Below, piece after piece: positions 47,909 through 59,025 of a DNA stretch of 64,000 nt (positions are counted from its first letter, which is position 1; every line of letters starts with the position of its first letter). The translations under genes and the position numbers were made by a program. The notes beneath the pieces are model-generated. The model was not told the DNA's origin. It made no database searches and saw nothing but the letters and a program-made list of their open reading frames with translations. The stretch is from Halichoerus grypus (lineage: Eukaryota; Chordata; Mammalia; Carnivora; Phocidae): the NCBI RefSeq assembly GCF_964656455.1, contig NC_135720.1:53842598-53906597 (forward strand), given 5' to 3'.

Positions 47909-48377
47909 ATGAGGAGGCTGTTTAGTCATCCTTTGCCGTGAACTCAGCTCGCTGCCCCCACTGTGGCCGCAGGCTGATCTGTGAACTAGGATGAGAAGTC
48001 TCCTCCTCCCTGCAGGCGCTGTTTCACACTGAGTCAGTGACCAAGGTGAAGGGCAGGGGCCAGGAAACCTCTCCTCATCTCCCACCTGCTCTCGAAGCAC
48101 TGCCTGCCTTGTGGCTGTCATGCTAGCATTTACCGAAAGCCAGGGCCTGAAACTGCCTCTCTGTTTCCCATTCACCTGTTTAGTAAGTTCGCTGATGTTT
48201 GAGTTCTTGATTGTGGTGATTAGACTGTCCCTATCTGAGCACAGGATGGAGCCCAGAGTGGAGCCCCACTTTCCATTTAGCGGACGGACTCACTCACACG
48301 CCTGATCATATCTCTTTCACATGTTTTTAGGGCTGTATTTTTTTTTTTTTCCTAAATGCTTCTGTGCACATTTGCTG

Positions 48378-48500
48378 ATTTGACAGAGTAACTCTGTTGG
48401 CTAGGGAAGGCAGACGTTCTCGTCCCCATTTTACAGATGGGACACCTGAGGCTCAGGGACGTTAGAGGCCTTGCATGGGGCCCCAGGGAAGCTAGAATCT
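48378..48500 (-). repeat. MIR, antisense
   Basis: cccattttacagatgggaca then cctgaggctcagggacgtta, an antisense MIR core. Confidence 0.6.
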
Positions 48501-49184
48501 GGGGAGGGGCCCCAGTTCACCCCAGCTCTCCAGAGCCCTGGGCTGAGTGGTGCCCTCCGACACATGAGGTGATTGTGACAGACTCCAGACCCCTGACAGG
48601 ATGTGCCAGGAAATGTGAAGAGGCTCCAGAGTGTTCATGCGAAGCAAACACCCTCAGGAGCACCTGGTTCCCGCACAGCGGTCTGACTGGACGGCCCGGG
48701 CACTGGCCAACATCGAGAAGTTCTCCATGCCCTGCCTGAGGCTTGTGATCCTAGAGTCTGACATCCTATAGAATGTGAAGACCAGGAAGGCCTCAGGATC
48801 CGTCCCCGGCATCACACACGACACAGCTACTATCCAGAGAAGTCCAGTTACTCGTGCGAGACGGCAGGCAGAGCCGGTCAAGAAGAGAGGCTTGAGGCCT
48901 GAGACCGGCTTTCCTAGGAGGCCCCGCCTCAGCCAGCACCAGTTCTCTCTTGCCGGGCGGTGACGGCTTCGGGTGGTTTCACGTTCTTTGTCCTTGTCTG
49001 TATTTTCCAACATTTCCTTTTCAAATAAATGATCAGAGTAATCAGAAAGCAAGAGATCTGTCATAGGTGTATAAATGTGAATATGCACACAAGCGTGGAG
49101 TCTGCCTTTTTCTTCCCCAACCACACAGCTTTTCCTTGTTTTGATAGATACTCCCTCAACGGAGGCTCATTTGAGAGTCCCCGC
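48501..49184. other. Intergenic stretch, GC-rich then AT-rich
   Basis: A 156-codon - strand frame (48654-49124) overlaps + strand frames and has no recognisable domain. No repeat identified. Confidence 0.45.
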
Positions 49185-49545
49185 GTTGCTGGTGGTCTTA
49201 GCCCTTCCAGCTGCCGTCACAAAACACCACAGGGCGGGTGGTTTCTGAACAACAGAAAGAACACAGTTCTGGAGGCTGGAAGGCCAAGATCAGGGTGCCA
49301 CATGGTCGGGTGAGGGCCCTCTTCCAATTTGCAGATTGTCATACCCTCTCGTGGCAGGGGAAGGGGCAAGAGAGACCTGGGGGAGGGGGGTGTCTTTTCT
49401 GAGAGCATTGACCCCCTTCAGGGAGGGCTCCATGCTCATGAGCTAAGCATCTCCCAGGACCATCCTAATGGGAGCACACTGAGCATTAGGATTTCCACAG
49501 ATGAATTTTTGGGGGTGCACAAACATTCAACCCATCACACCGGTT
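49185..49545 (+). repeat. Widespread ancient mammalian interspersed repeat, family not assigned
   Basis: ccgtcacaaaacaccacagg, agttctggaggctggaaggc, gatcagggtgccacatggtc, gggagggctccatgctcatg and gggggtgcacaaacattcaa follow the order of a repeat I know from many mammalian genomes. I cannot name it safely. Confidence 0.6.
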
Positions 49546-50397
49546 ATCTTCTCCCATTTGAGTTCCTAAAAAGCAGGCATTTCAAGAGATGCCCAGCTTG
49601 GCTCTAGCTCTAAGCCATCAAAGATAGGGCTGTGGGGTCTGGGGGTGGGAGGGGGGGTTGATCTGAATGACAGATCCCGGGGGGAGCTTGTCCCGGCAGG
49701 GGCCCCGCTGTTGTGATGACAGCTGCCTCAGAAATCATTTCAAGGGCTCTTCAATGACCATGAGATCTGGCTAACACCACACTCGGTATACGCTTCTGAC
49801 CAAGGCCTGTGGCCTAGCCCTGTGGCCGAAGGTGCTGTGGGATTTCTTTTAAGTAGTGAGTTTATTATGTACTAAGTTTTTAAAAAATTGCAGCTTCCAA
49901 ATACATCAAAGTTCAAATGTGCAGCAAGAGCGTGGTCCTGGCCTGCATTGGAGCTCGAAAGCAGAGCAGCCCGGCGCCAAGCCTCCCTTGCCCCTTCTCA
50001 GTTCAGAACTGCGCTCCTGGGGCCCCGGCTCTGTTCGCAGGGGTGGGGGAGGGAGGTGGGCACTGCCAGCAGATCTGATTCTCCTCACTTGCTTCTGAGC
50101 AGGAGCTTTATCCTGAAGAGTCCTGGAGTGTCTGCAGAAAGCGAGAACAGCATCCAGGGCAGACACACCACTGACCAATGAGGCTGACCGGTGGGTAAGA
50201 CGCAGCAGACGCGCCGGTCAAGTGGGAAGTAAGGCAAGCGTGTCCCAGAGACACCAGCAGCCTTTTGGCATTTTCTGGCGTGAGCATGGCATAATTCACA
50301 TGGCTGGGTGATAAAAAAGAAAATTAGCTTCTCAAACCTGGACCCATCACTGATCACAGCCATCCCCCCCTTCTTTTCTCTGCAGTGCTAACAGGGT
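49546..50397. other. Intergenic stretch, GC-rich
   Basis: Short G-runs (for example about 49640-49660). Frames of 80-97 codons on both strands without motif. Nothing else recognised. Confidence 0.5.
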
Positions 50398-50580
50398 TTG
50401 AGCACTCCAGTGCGCCCGGCACGGTTACCTACAGCCTCTCATTCAAGCCTCAAAGCTCAGGTTCATAGAGGAGGGGGATGAAGGCACAGATCGGTTAGGG
50501 GCTTGCCCGGGACATAAGGCTGAGAGGAGAGCTGGGCTTTGAGTTGCGTCCTCCTGTCTCCGAAGCCCATGCTTTTCATC
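50398..50580 (-). repeat. MIR, antisense, diverged
   Basis: tttgagcactccagtgcgcc, catagaggagggggatgaag and ggcttgcccgggacataagg keep antisense MIR order. Confidence 0.5.
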
Positions 50581-51374
50581 TTTTGGGTATTGAGACACCA
50601 TAATCCCATCTAAGTTGCTCTAATCACGGCAGCCCTCTCAGTCTAAGGGCTGAATGGAAGTGAAAATGTTCCAGGGTCTCCCATCCTCCTGATAAAATTG
50701 CCGCAGAGAGGTGAGGAAGGCCGGCTGGTGGAGGCACGTGATGGGGGCGCTCCTGCCAGCCAGCGACGGTGCTCTTGGGGGGAGAAGGAAGCACACTGAA
50801 GGGCTTTGCTGCCAGGAGAGCAGGATCCAGGTGGGTGTCAGTGTGTAAGCCCCACATTCAGGACAGAGAAAGCCAGGCTTTCCCAGCAGGCCATGAGACT
50901 AGTTTAGAACGATGTTAGCTGCCCATGATTCGAAAACCTCAATTTCATTTCCATCTCCATTAAAACCCACTGATGGACCCCGCTTTGCTCAGTCTCACTG
51001 TCCAAGAAGGAAGGCCTAGGTCCTGGGAGAAAGGGATTTCTGTGACGATAGCCACTCGTTTGCAGGGTTTTGTGCAGGCTGTGCTGTTTGTGCTCGGCCT
51101 CACCTGGCTGTGCCTCGGGGCCAACTGCCACCCAACCACGCAGGTCACTCACACGTCCTGTCAGCAGAAAATGCTGCACAACCTATGCTAAGAATTGTGG
51201 ACTCTGGCCTGGAGATTGGTCCTCGTTCTACCTCATCAACACGGTAACACCCCTCTCTGGAGTTACTCCGGTGGATGTCACGAGCTGGGAAGCCGAGAGC
51301 TGAAGAAAAGAACCATGCCCCTACCAACACCTACCTGAGAAAGCCTTTCATCTGACCAGCTCATGGCACCGTGG
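50581..51374. other. Intergenic stretch
   Basis: Opposed 72-91-codon frames at 50904-51191 are mutual shadows. Nothing recognised. Confidence 0.5.
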
Positions 51375-51480
51375 ACACTAATCAGTCCTCACAACACCTG
51401 CCCTTGGTAGGTAAGTGTGATGACCTTGTTTTTCTAGATTGGGGCACAGAGGCCCATGGTGCTCATACAGGACTTTTTGC
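51375..51480 (-). repeat. MIR-like fragment, antisense
   Basis: atcagtcctcacaacacctg then agattggggcacagaggccc. Weak. Confidence 0.4.
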
Positions 51481-51924
51481 AGGGGGCCCCTCCCGGAAGC
51501 GCCGGGACTGGACCACAGGGCAGTTCTGCCTCCGAGGTGGGACGGCAGCAGAGGAATGCCAGGCCCAGGGAGTGGGAGTCAGGCCCTTGTCACCTGGCCG
51601 CCTTCCCCTCCCCATGACTCGTGTTCCCCAGGACAGGCTAGCTGTGGCTACTGGCTGGGAGGGGGGGTTTTAAGAAGAGTCTCAAAGATTCAAGAAACCA
51701 AGGGGGGAGGGGGGCTGTGGTGAGGAGCAGAAGAGAAAGAGAATGAAAAGCAATAAATAGCGCAGAAGGAGGTTAGAGGTTCTCTCTGACTTCCTGTAAG
51801 TACAATCCTACCAGCCACATGTAAGGGAAACCAAATGTCATGTAAAGCAGTGAAATTGTCACCCTCAGGAGGTGGAGCTAAAGGTCAGAATAATCCCTTC
51901 TCTAGCAAAGCAGAAGTCCCATTG

Positions 51925-51984
51925 CTATTTTTAGAAACTCCTAGAATTTGCCACCTATTTTTAGAAGCTCCTAGAATTTGCCAC
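51925..51984. repeat. 30-bp tandem duplication
   Basis: Two adjacent 30-base units at 51925-51954 and 51955-51984, both beginning ctatttttagaa and ending tagaatttgccac, differ at one base (aaactcc against aagctcc). The flanks are unique. Confidence 0.95.
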
Positions 51985-52204
51985 CTCAACACGATATGAG
52001 AAGCGCCCAAAGAATTACAGTTCATCACCCTGCAGTGCAGCGTCACACGGCTCTCCACCTGGGCCAACGGGCTTCTGAGAAGTGTGTAGCGAACAGATGT
52101 TTGTCAAGGGAATCGCACCTTGAACACATGGGGGCTCCTAACGGTTAAGGACTTGGGTAGAAAATCAAGGCACACCGTCACCTCTCCACTTGTGCAGCTG
52201 CTGC

Positions 52205-52447
52205 CCAGCCCAGTGGTCAGGAGTGCAGGCTTCCAAGTCCTGCCGAGCCGAGCTCCAGTTGGCCCCCTGCCCCCCGCCGGCCACCATAGCCGTGTCACCT
52301 ACGCAAGCCGCCTGATCTCCTCGAGCCGCCATGTCCTCATTTGTTAATCAGAGCTTATCGTGCCCTCCCTCCTGGGGCAGTCATAAGGATTACGTGTGAT
52401 AACACTAGTCCCTAATAAGCATTCAATGAACAGCATCTATTATCACA
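52205..52447 (+). repeat. MIR, near full length, sense
   Basis: ggagtgcaggcttccaagtc, ccgtgtcacctacgcaagcc, gtcctcatttgttaatcaga and taataagcattcaatgaaca cover MIR from the tRNA-related 5' part to the 3' end. Confidence 0.75.
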
Positions 52448-52498
52448 GGCTGAAGTTTTGCATATTGGTTTTTCTTTACTAAAAGGATGTCTCTTCTG

Positions 52499-52727
52499 TG
52501 GGGTACCTGGGTGACTCAGTTGGTTAAGTGTCTGACCCTTGATTTCAGCTCAGGTTATGATCTCAGGGCTGTGAGCTGGAGCCCCGTGTCAGGCTCCACA
52601 CTGCGCCTGGAGCCTGCTTAGCATTGTCTCTCTCCCTCTCTGCCTCTGCCCCTCCCCCGGCTCATACTCTCTCTCTCTCTCAAAAAAAAATAAATCTTTA
52701 AATAAATACAAAAATAAATAAATAAAT
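52499..52727 (+). mobile_element. Carnivore SINE, sense, old copy with complex tail
   Basis: ggggtacctgggtgactcag head, body tcaggctccacactgcgcct, (CT)n, then a mixed AAAT-type tail. Degenerate duplication ggatgtctcttct (about 52485-52497) against gggtatcttttct (about 52728-52740). Confidence 0.88.
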
Positions 52728-52740
52728 GGGTATCTTTTCT

Positions 52741-53128
52741 AGATTATTGGAGTGATAACTGGAACATTGTGTTTCCTTAGAGTTCTAAAACACACTATTC
52801 CTGCAAGCTGCTTAAGTGTGTCCTCTAAACCCAAGTTTACGAGGCACGACTGATTTGGCTTGGCCTAGAAGGCCTCCCTCCCTTTTTTTAAATTTTCCTT
52901 GAGATAAGCACAGATCGAGACGCCAGCCAGTGTGGTCTTGGGGCCAATCCATCCAGTCCCTGTGCCCCCTCCCATGGTTTTTCAAGAGGATCAGCATTAT
53001 TTTTCTTTTAATAGAGGGTCTGAAGCAATGACTGGACCTTTTTCAGTGCCCCCTTAAGAATTTGATAAAAGTCATAGTTCTCTCCCTCTCAAAAAATGTA
53101 CACGTACAGAAAGTTTATACAGTCAATG

Positions 53129-53130
<2 letters not shown>
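52741..53130. other. Intergenic stretch
   Basis: Nothing recognised. Confidence 0.5.

Positions 53131-53172
<42 letters not shown>
53131..53172. repeat. (GT)21 microsatellite
   Basis: Pure GT dinucleotides, immediately followed by a G-run block at 53173-53197. Confidence 0.99.
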
Positions 53173-53174
<2 letters not shown>

Positions 53175-53197
53175 TGGTGGGGGTGGGGGTGGGGGTT
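53173..53197 (+). other. G-run block with quadruplex potential
   Basis: ggtggtgggggtgggggtgg then gggg: three G5 runs separated by single T bases, preceded by shorter G runs. Capable in principle of forming a G-quadruplex with short loops. Confidence 0.6.
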
Positions 53198-53370
53198 ATG
53201 TTCTATAAAGTGGCCGGGAGTCCTGAATTCAAGAATACTGAATCATGGCTCCTAGAGAAAATACAAAATTAGTTTCCTGCAAGGTCACAACATTTTCATC
53301 AACTGGTCAACATATAACTGTTTTATGTGTGTTTCTACTTAGAGACACCTTTTTAAATATATATATTGTT

Positions 53371-53571
53371 TTTTTTTTTTTTTTTTAAAGATTTTATTTA
53401 TTTATTTGCGAGAGAGAGAATGAGAGACAGCACGAGAGGGAGGAGGGTCAGAGGGAGAAGCAGACTCCCCGCCGAGCAGGGAGCCCGATGTGGGACTCGA
53501 TCCCGGGACTCCAGGATCATGACCTGAGCCGAAGGCAGTCGCTTAACTGACTGAGCCACCCAGGCGCCCCA
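53371..53571 (-). mobile_element. Carnivore SINE (SINEC), antisense, young
   Basis: T-run, aagattttatttatttattt, gcagactccccgccgagcag, gagccacccaggcgcccc. Perfect duplication aaatatatatattgtt at 53355-53370 and 53572-53587. Confidence 0.97.
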
Positions 53572-53822
53572 AAATATATATATTGTTGATTCATTACCAC
53601 TGAACCCTCAGCCAGCAGCGCTAGAACACCTGCTGGATTGAAGCTCATCTGACACACATATTTTCTGTGTAAGGCATCATCATAGCCTTCTCACGTAGGA
53701 ACATGAGACAGCACTCACTTCAGCACTACGCTTGGGGACATCACTAACAAAAAGCACACGAGGGCAAATAACATGGAATTAAAGACTGTGAAAAGTCCGT
53801 CGTTTATAGTATGAGAGCTGAG

Positions 53823-53992
53823 GGGCGCCTGGGCGGCTCAGTCGTTAAGCGTCTGCCTTCGGCTCAGGTCATGATCCCAGGGTCCTGGGATGGAGTCCCG
53901 CATCGGGCTCCCTGCTCCGCAAGAAGCCTGCTTCTCCCTCTCCCACTCCCCCTGCTTGTGTTCCCTCTCTCTCTATGTCTCTCTCTGTCAAA
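53823..53992 (+). mobile_element. Carnivore SINE (SINEC), sense, lacking its A-rich tail
   Basis: Complete 5' head gggcgcctgggcggctcagt and body through tctctctctgtcaa, but the usual aataaataaaatctt and A-run are absent. A perfect 18-bp duplication tatagtatgagagctgag flanks it directly at 53805-53822 and 53993-54010. Confidence 0.96.
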
Positions 53993-54010
53993 TATAGTAT
54001 GAGAGCTGAG

Positions 54011-55249
54011 ACAAGAAGGCAGAGCGTTGCCTCATTCAGCCTCAGCTGGCAATGTGCGTACCAGGTGACTGAAAGTCTTCGTTGCTCTGCCCAAGTGCAT
54101 GCCTGCGAATGACTGCAAAAGTGCCACGAGTATTGATTTTGGGGGTTACAAATAAATTTTAGCAAGTAGACGAATTTGCAAATACCGAATCCATAAAAAA
54201 TGAGGATTAGCTGTATATAGTTTCTGGGCATTCAAAGCCCATGGAAGCCAATCCAATGGGAATTGGAGCAGAATGAAGTGTTTTATCTTTTGCAGCCCAT
54301 AAGGACTTGTCTAAACTAGGAACAAGTAAAATGTCTTTCTGTAAGGCATGGGCATTTCCATTCTTACCTTCCTTGATATTTTATACCACTGGACTTTGTT
54401 CAAGGCCCAGCAGTTTAAAACCTAGGCATTTGGGGAAAATGAGCCTATTATTGTAAGAACTAAGAATATTTGGGGTTTTCTTACATTTATTATTATTGGC
54501 CTTAGCAGTAAAATGTTTATCTTTCTCAAATAAGTCTGATTATAACTATGTGAAAAAATATGCATAAGCAGGGACATTGGAAGGAAACACACAAAAAATG
54601 AAAACAGTTGTTGGGGTGGCAGAATATAAAAACATTTTTTCCCCTCATAATGTGCTCTTCAATGTTGATGTTATGTGGTTTCAGACATAAATAAACTTAA
54701 GAAAAAACTTCAATTAAAACAATATGTCTGTGAGTAGAAAAATGACCAGTGAAAAATCTATTTAAACACAGGGGACTTAATAATCTTTCATCATTTCTCC
54801 CTTGGAAGTTTGCCCACATTGGCAAGAAAAGATGGAACACTCCATCTTACCCATCATTTCTGTGCTGCAGGATTCTCTGAGGGCCGTGCTATTCCTCTGC
54901 AGGATGAATTTTAACACTCTAGGCCCTTTAGATGCTTTCATTCCTACAGACACATAATACTAAGACAGAAAGTAGGAAGGCCTAACAGTGGAGATGTAAA
55001 CAGCACAGGTAAGCAGCTCATCATCAGGTGTCTCTGGGAACCAGGAAACTCAGCAACATGTGATTTGATGAAAACTACGAAGGAGAAGGCCAGCAGGGGT
55101 ACCAAGTGGCCCATAATGAGGCAGATTGGATGGAGGTGCCACCCACAGTCTTTGAGCACAAATCTGACGCAATTCATGGGCCCAAATGCCTTAGTAAGAT
55201 TCCTCTTGAAGGCCACAGCCATCAGCCAATCCAGGTTTTACTGAGCACA
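54011..55249. other. Intergenic stretch
   Basis: AT-rich in the middle; nothing recognised. Frames of 92 and 120 codons on - run partly through SINE sequence or lack motifs. Confidence 0.5.
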
Positions 55250-55555
55250 TTTCATATGCCAGGCTAGGCTACATGTGGCAAGGACCAGAAAAATCAGACC
55301 CCATCCTCGGCCTTGAGTCCAGGTCCCCTTGGGAAGACCTGGGGGCAACCTCTCAAACTGATACTCCCAATCAGCTGGAGTTGATATGTGAATTCAAGAC
55401 TAGTTGCCACTCATACTATAAATAACAGGAAGCCTTTTCAAGGTTTTGAGCAAGAAACTATTCAAATAAGTGTTTTAAGAGAGATTAATCTAACCATGGT
55501 ATGCAAGATAACTTGGAGGGAACTGAAATGGGCTTGCTTGAGGCCACGTAGAGGA
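55250..55555 (-). repeat. L2, antisense
   Basis: ttttactgagcacatttcat, atatgccaggctaggcta, then ggaagccttttcaaggtttt, gagcaagaaactattcaaa and ttttaagagagattaatcta in antisense L2 order, with an internal deletion. Confidence 0.65.
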
Positions 55556-55557
55556 GA

Positions 55558-55780
55558 ATATTAATTGTGCGCATCTATTAAGCACCTACTATGTCCTAGC
55601 ACTTTACAACCTTATTTATTTTCACCAACCTCGCAGGTAGATTATATTATCTCCTTTGAGCCAATAAAGAAACTGAGGTGCGAAGAAGGGAAGTTATTGG
55701 ACCAAGTGAAGAAACCAAGATTTGAACCTCAGTCATTCAGTTCCAAAGCCCTTGCTCATGTCACTATGGAATGCTGATAT
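55558..55780 (-). repeat. MIR, near full length, antisense
   Basis: ctattaagcacctactatgt, ccaataaagaaactgaggtg, agatttgaacctcagtcatt and caaagcccttgctcatgtca span most of MIR. Confidence 0.8.
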
Positions 55781-57037
55781 TCTAAGCGTAAGACAATGGG
55801 AATTTGGGAGAAAGACTGGACAGATGTGAGAAACATAAAGGAAAAATTAGTGGGAGTTCATGACTTACGGATATTAGAAGGAAGGCAAGCGTAAGGTCAA
55901 AGATAACTGTGACAAAAGAAAATAGGTCTTGGCTGCATAGAAAAATATCTAGAGTGATGCTTATTAAACTATTAACAGTGTTACTTCTGAGGGGTGGAAT
56001 GGGGGAGGCAGTCTAGGAGATGAACTCTTGCCAGGAGAGAACTTTCTGGGGCGCCTGACCTCTCTGTGCCCTGTCTGGGCATCACCCCCTATGAGTTTAC
56101 CTTAAAGCGATGGGTTTGTGAGCAATGGCTAATAAAAAGAGCTATTTGGACAACTAGCAGTTTACGTAATCACAACCATAACAAGAACAATAATAATAAT
56201 ATGTCCAGGAGAAACAACAGGTCACTGAAAATTTGAGAGTAGATTCCTGAGGCGGGAATAAGGTGTCCCCATCATCATCTTACTCAAGATGCCTTTTAAT
56301 AGAAGGTAATAACCAGAAATGAAGCCATCAACATAATGCGTGCCAGGTCATAAAAAATAATCGTCGGGTCAGCCAGGCTCCCCAGAGCAACCTTCCTCTA
56401 CCTTGTTCTCGGGTGCTTAGCTGCAGACTTCATTTGTCACCTCCCCGAGGAGTGACCAGTCCTCAGCGTGCAGACGTCCAGATTTGGAGCAGAGCACCCA
56501 TTAAGCTGATACATATTGTCCCAGCTTCCGAGCAGTCTGGTTGGTAGCTTTGAACTCCAGGAGTGGGCCGTTTCCTCTGTGGGAGAGAAATGAGGGGCAG
56601 AGTCAGGATGAACACATTTCCCTCCTGTTTGTTTACCATATGTGTGGCTTCCGAGAAATCTGGCCGGGAAGGGCTGCATCACTAACACGGCCCGGGTGGG
56701 CCTCTGTGTGGGACCCCCAGCGCCGCGAGACCGGAGAGTCTCCTTTGGGCTCTCAGGAAGTTGGTCATGTGGTCATTTGCCAACCCCAACGTCCAGAAAT
56801 GTGTCATTTCTCTTAGAAATGGACCTGAAAACAGACAGCTACCTAAACATACCGGCTGTCCCAAAGAGCTAATGCCCCCCCACCCCCGGCAGCGGGGCGG
56901 GGGCGAAGGGGGCAAATGAGTCATGCCCTGCCAGGCCCGCAGCCTGTGTCATCTTGACAGTTTATAGGCTAACGTTTGACCAAAAGTCTCTCTGTCCCCA
57001 TGGTTAATACCTTGTGACCCTGGAACTCTACTTTCAT
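55781..57037. other. Unique, GC-rich intergenic stretch
   Basis: No gene recognised. From about 56370 to 56990 it is repeat-free, with scattered CpGs and the TGAGTCA motif at 56917. Frames of 76-91 codons on both strands are not supported. Confidence 0.5.
56917..56923. promoter_or_regulatory. TGAGTCA (AP-1/BACH-type) motif
   Basis: A perfect palindromic-core TGAGTCA lies just 3' of a G-rich block (56889-56912) in repeat-free sequence. AP-1 and BACH2 recognise this core, and BACH2 is known to regulate PRDM1. Whether this copy is bound is unknown. Confidence 0.3.
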
Positions 57038-57055
57038 TTTAACAGGCATAATTCT

Positions 57056-57246
57056 TTTTTTTTAGAGAGAGAAGATAGAGCATGAGCAGGTGGGGGGGAG
57101 GGGCGGAGGGAGAGGAAGAATCTTAGGCAGGCTAAACGCCCAGTGCAGAGCCTGACAGAGGGCTCGATCTCACCACCCTGAAATCATGACCTGAGCTGAA
57201 ATCAAGAGTCGGATGCTTAACTGACTGAGCCACCCAGGCGCCCCTT
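57056..57246 (-). mobile_element. Carnivore SINE, antisense
   Basis: T-run, tagagagagaagatagagca, body with cccagtgcagagcctgacag, gagccacccaggcgcccc. Duplication aacaggcataattct (57041-57055) against aataggcataattct (57247-57261). The poly-T/ATTT part is short. Confidence 0.94.
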
Positions 57247-58879
57247 AATAGGCATAATTCTCAAGCCTCATTTTATATGGATGGCCTTTGACAGGAAAAT
57301 TCCTCCCAAGCAGCGGAAGGCAGATCTTGTGTTTGCAGGGCATGCCGTGGCTTTGACCTGTGCGGCGATCCCGGGCTGAGCCTGGGAAGTTTGGGACGGA
57401 TCCCAGGTCATTGTAGGAAACGGCGGCTTCGGTGCGGGGGCCCTGCCCTGCATTACTCAGAGTCTCAAAGCTGATTCATCCCAGTGATACAGAGAATGGG
57501 AAAAGCAGGCAGCCACTCTCTGTTACACACCTCTTTGTCACATTTGATCACTTAGAATCATCTGACATAATTTGGATTGTTTTACACTGTGTTATTTCAC
57601 ATTTTATTTATGAAAGCTGGAGGGGAGAAGAGACCCATCGCCAAGTCCTCATCCCTAGAGACGGGGCACTGGGAGCTTGGGCCACTGGTCAGTTATGGTC
57701 GGTTCGCTTCACCTGCTCGTCGTGCCTGAGGAAGCCCCCTGACCAGCCCTTCCCCTGGGGCTTGGTCAGTGGCCTTCCTGTCATCCCTCAGACGAGGGTC
57801 TCTCTGGTGCAGTTGGGGGCTTCTCCCTTCCCTGTCAGGCTTTGTGAGCCCAAGTGGTCAGGATCATCTCGAAGGAAGTCCTGAAGTCAGTAACAGGCCT
57901 CCCCGCCACTTTCGGGTGCAGCAAATGCCCTGCCTCATTTCCTCTTCCTCTCTTGGCTCTGCCTGGGCCTGTCAGCCTCTTCCCTGACCGCCCAGGGTCC
58001 TAAAGGCTTGCGTTACTTAGATTTGCAAAGTCTCAGAATCTCTGAACCCATAAAGGGCGCTCACATCCTTTCTGTCCCCTCTCTGCCCCAACACTTCTTC
58101 CATTGTCGACCCTTCTCTACTGGAAGAGTATTTATTCTGCTCAGCGGGCACCAGGAGGGACAAGCATTGGACACTTTTTCTTACTTTGACTCCCAGCACT
58201 AAATTCCTGTGGTCAGTGCTGGAAAGGGGCCTCCTCAAGCCTCTGGTGTGCAGTGTTCCCAGCCGAGTGACACACCAGCATCTTGCTGGAAGGGCCCTGC
58301 CTGCACTGTCCGCTCCAGCAGCCTGGAGCTGCAATGGCAAAGTGGCCGGCTCAAGGAGAAACGTGCTCTCAGTGTGAAATACACACCAGATTTCTATGAC
58401 GGAGAACCTCCACAACGAGAGAATCCCAAATGTCTCACTGATCGGTTTTGTGTTGATGACATGTTGAAATGTTATTTTGGACATAGTAGGTGAAATGAAA
58501 TATTAAAAATACTTCGCCTGTTTCTTTTCACTTTTTTAAATGTGGCTACTAGAATGTTTGAAACTACACGTGTGGCTTGGATTCTCTTGCTATCGGACAG
58601 TGCTCATCTAGGGTGAGACACCGGCCATTACTTCACAGGGCTCCTGGGGACCACAAGGCCACACCTTAGTCTCTTTGAAATAGCTCCAGAACATGGCCTT
58701 AAGGCTGAGCCTTCAAGTGGTGAGTTCCACCCACACAATGAAGATTGGATTAAAAGGAAAAAGTTTTTTTTAAAAAATCCTTCCTAACTGCCTGATTAGC
58801 TTATATTACAGGTCCCCAGGGACTATGTTTTCTTAAGCCTTAATTGCTATCAGTGTAGTGGCCCCCAAGAAACATGTTA

Positions 58880-58927
58880 ATTACTGTGGCTATTATTAGG
58901 CCCAATATTAATAATAGCCATAGTAAT
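58880..58927. repeat. 19-bp-arm inverted repeat in unique DNA
   Basis: attactgtggctattatta (58880-58898), a 10-base spacer, then taataatagccatagtaat (58909-58927). Arms pair at 18 of 19 positions. Contains TAAT cores in both arms. Not part of a repeat I recognise. Confidence 0.9.
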
Positions 58928-58987
58928 CATCTGTTGAGCCAGAGTGAGTGAAATATCCCCTGCAAGTGAGATGCGCACCCATTAGCT

Positions 58988-58991
<4 letters not shown>

Positions 58992-59023
<32 letters not shown>
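58992..59023. repeat. (GT)16 microsatellite
   Basis: Pure GT dinucleotides in otherwise unique sequence. Confidence 0.98.

Positions 59024-59025
<2 letters not shown>

Noticed and set aside
48654..49124. 156-codon frame, - strand
   Set aside because: No recognisable domain; partly AT-rich; opposite strand also open.
57432..57884. 150-codon + strand frame
   Set aside because: No similarity recognised and no promoter, splice or poly(A) structure around it.
58017..58484. 155-codon frame, - strand, overlapping + strand frames
   Set aside because: Both strands are open over the same interval, and neither product resembles a known family.
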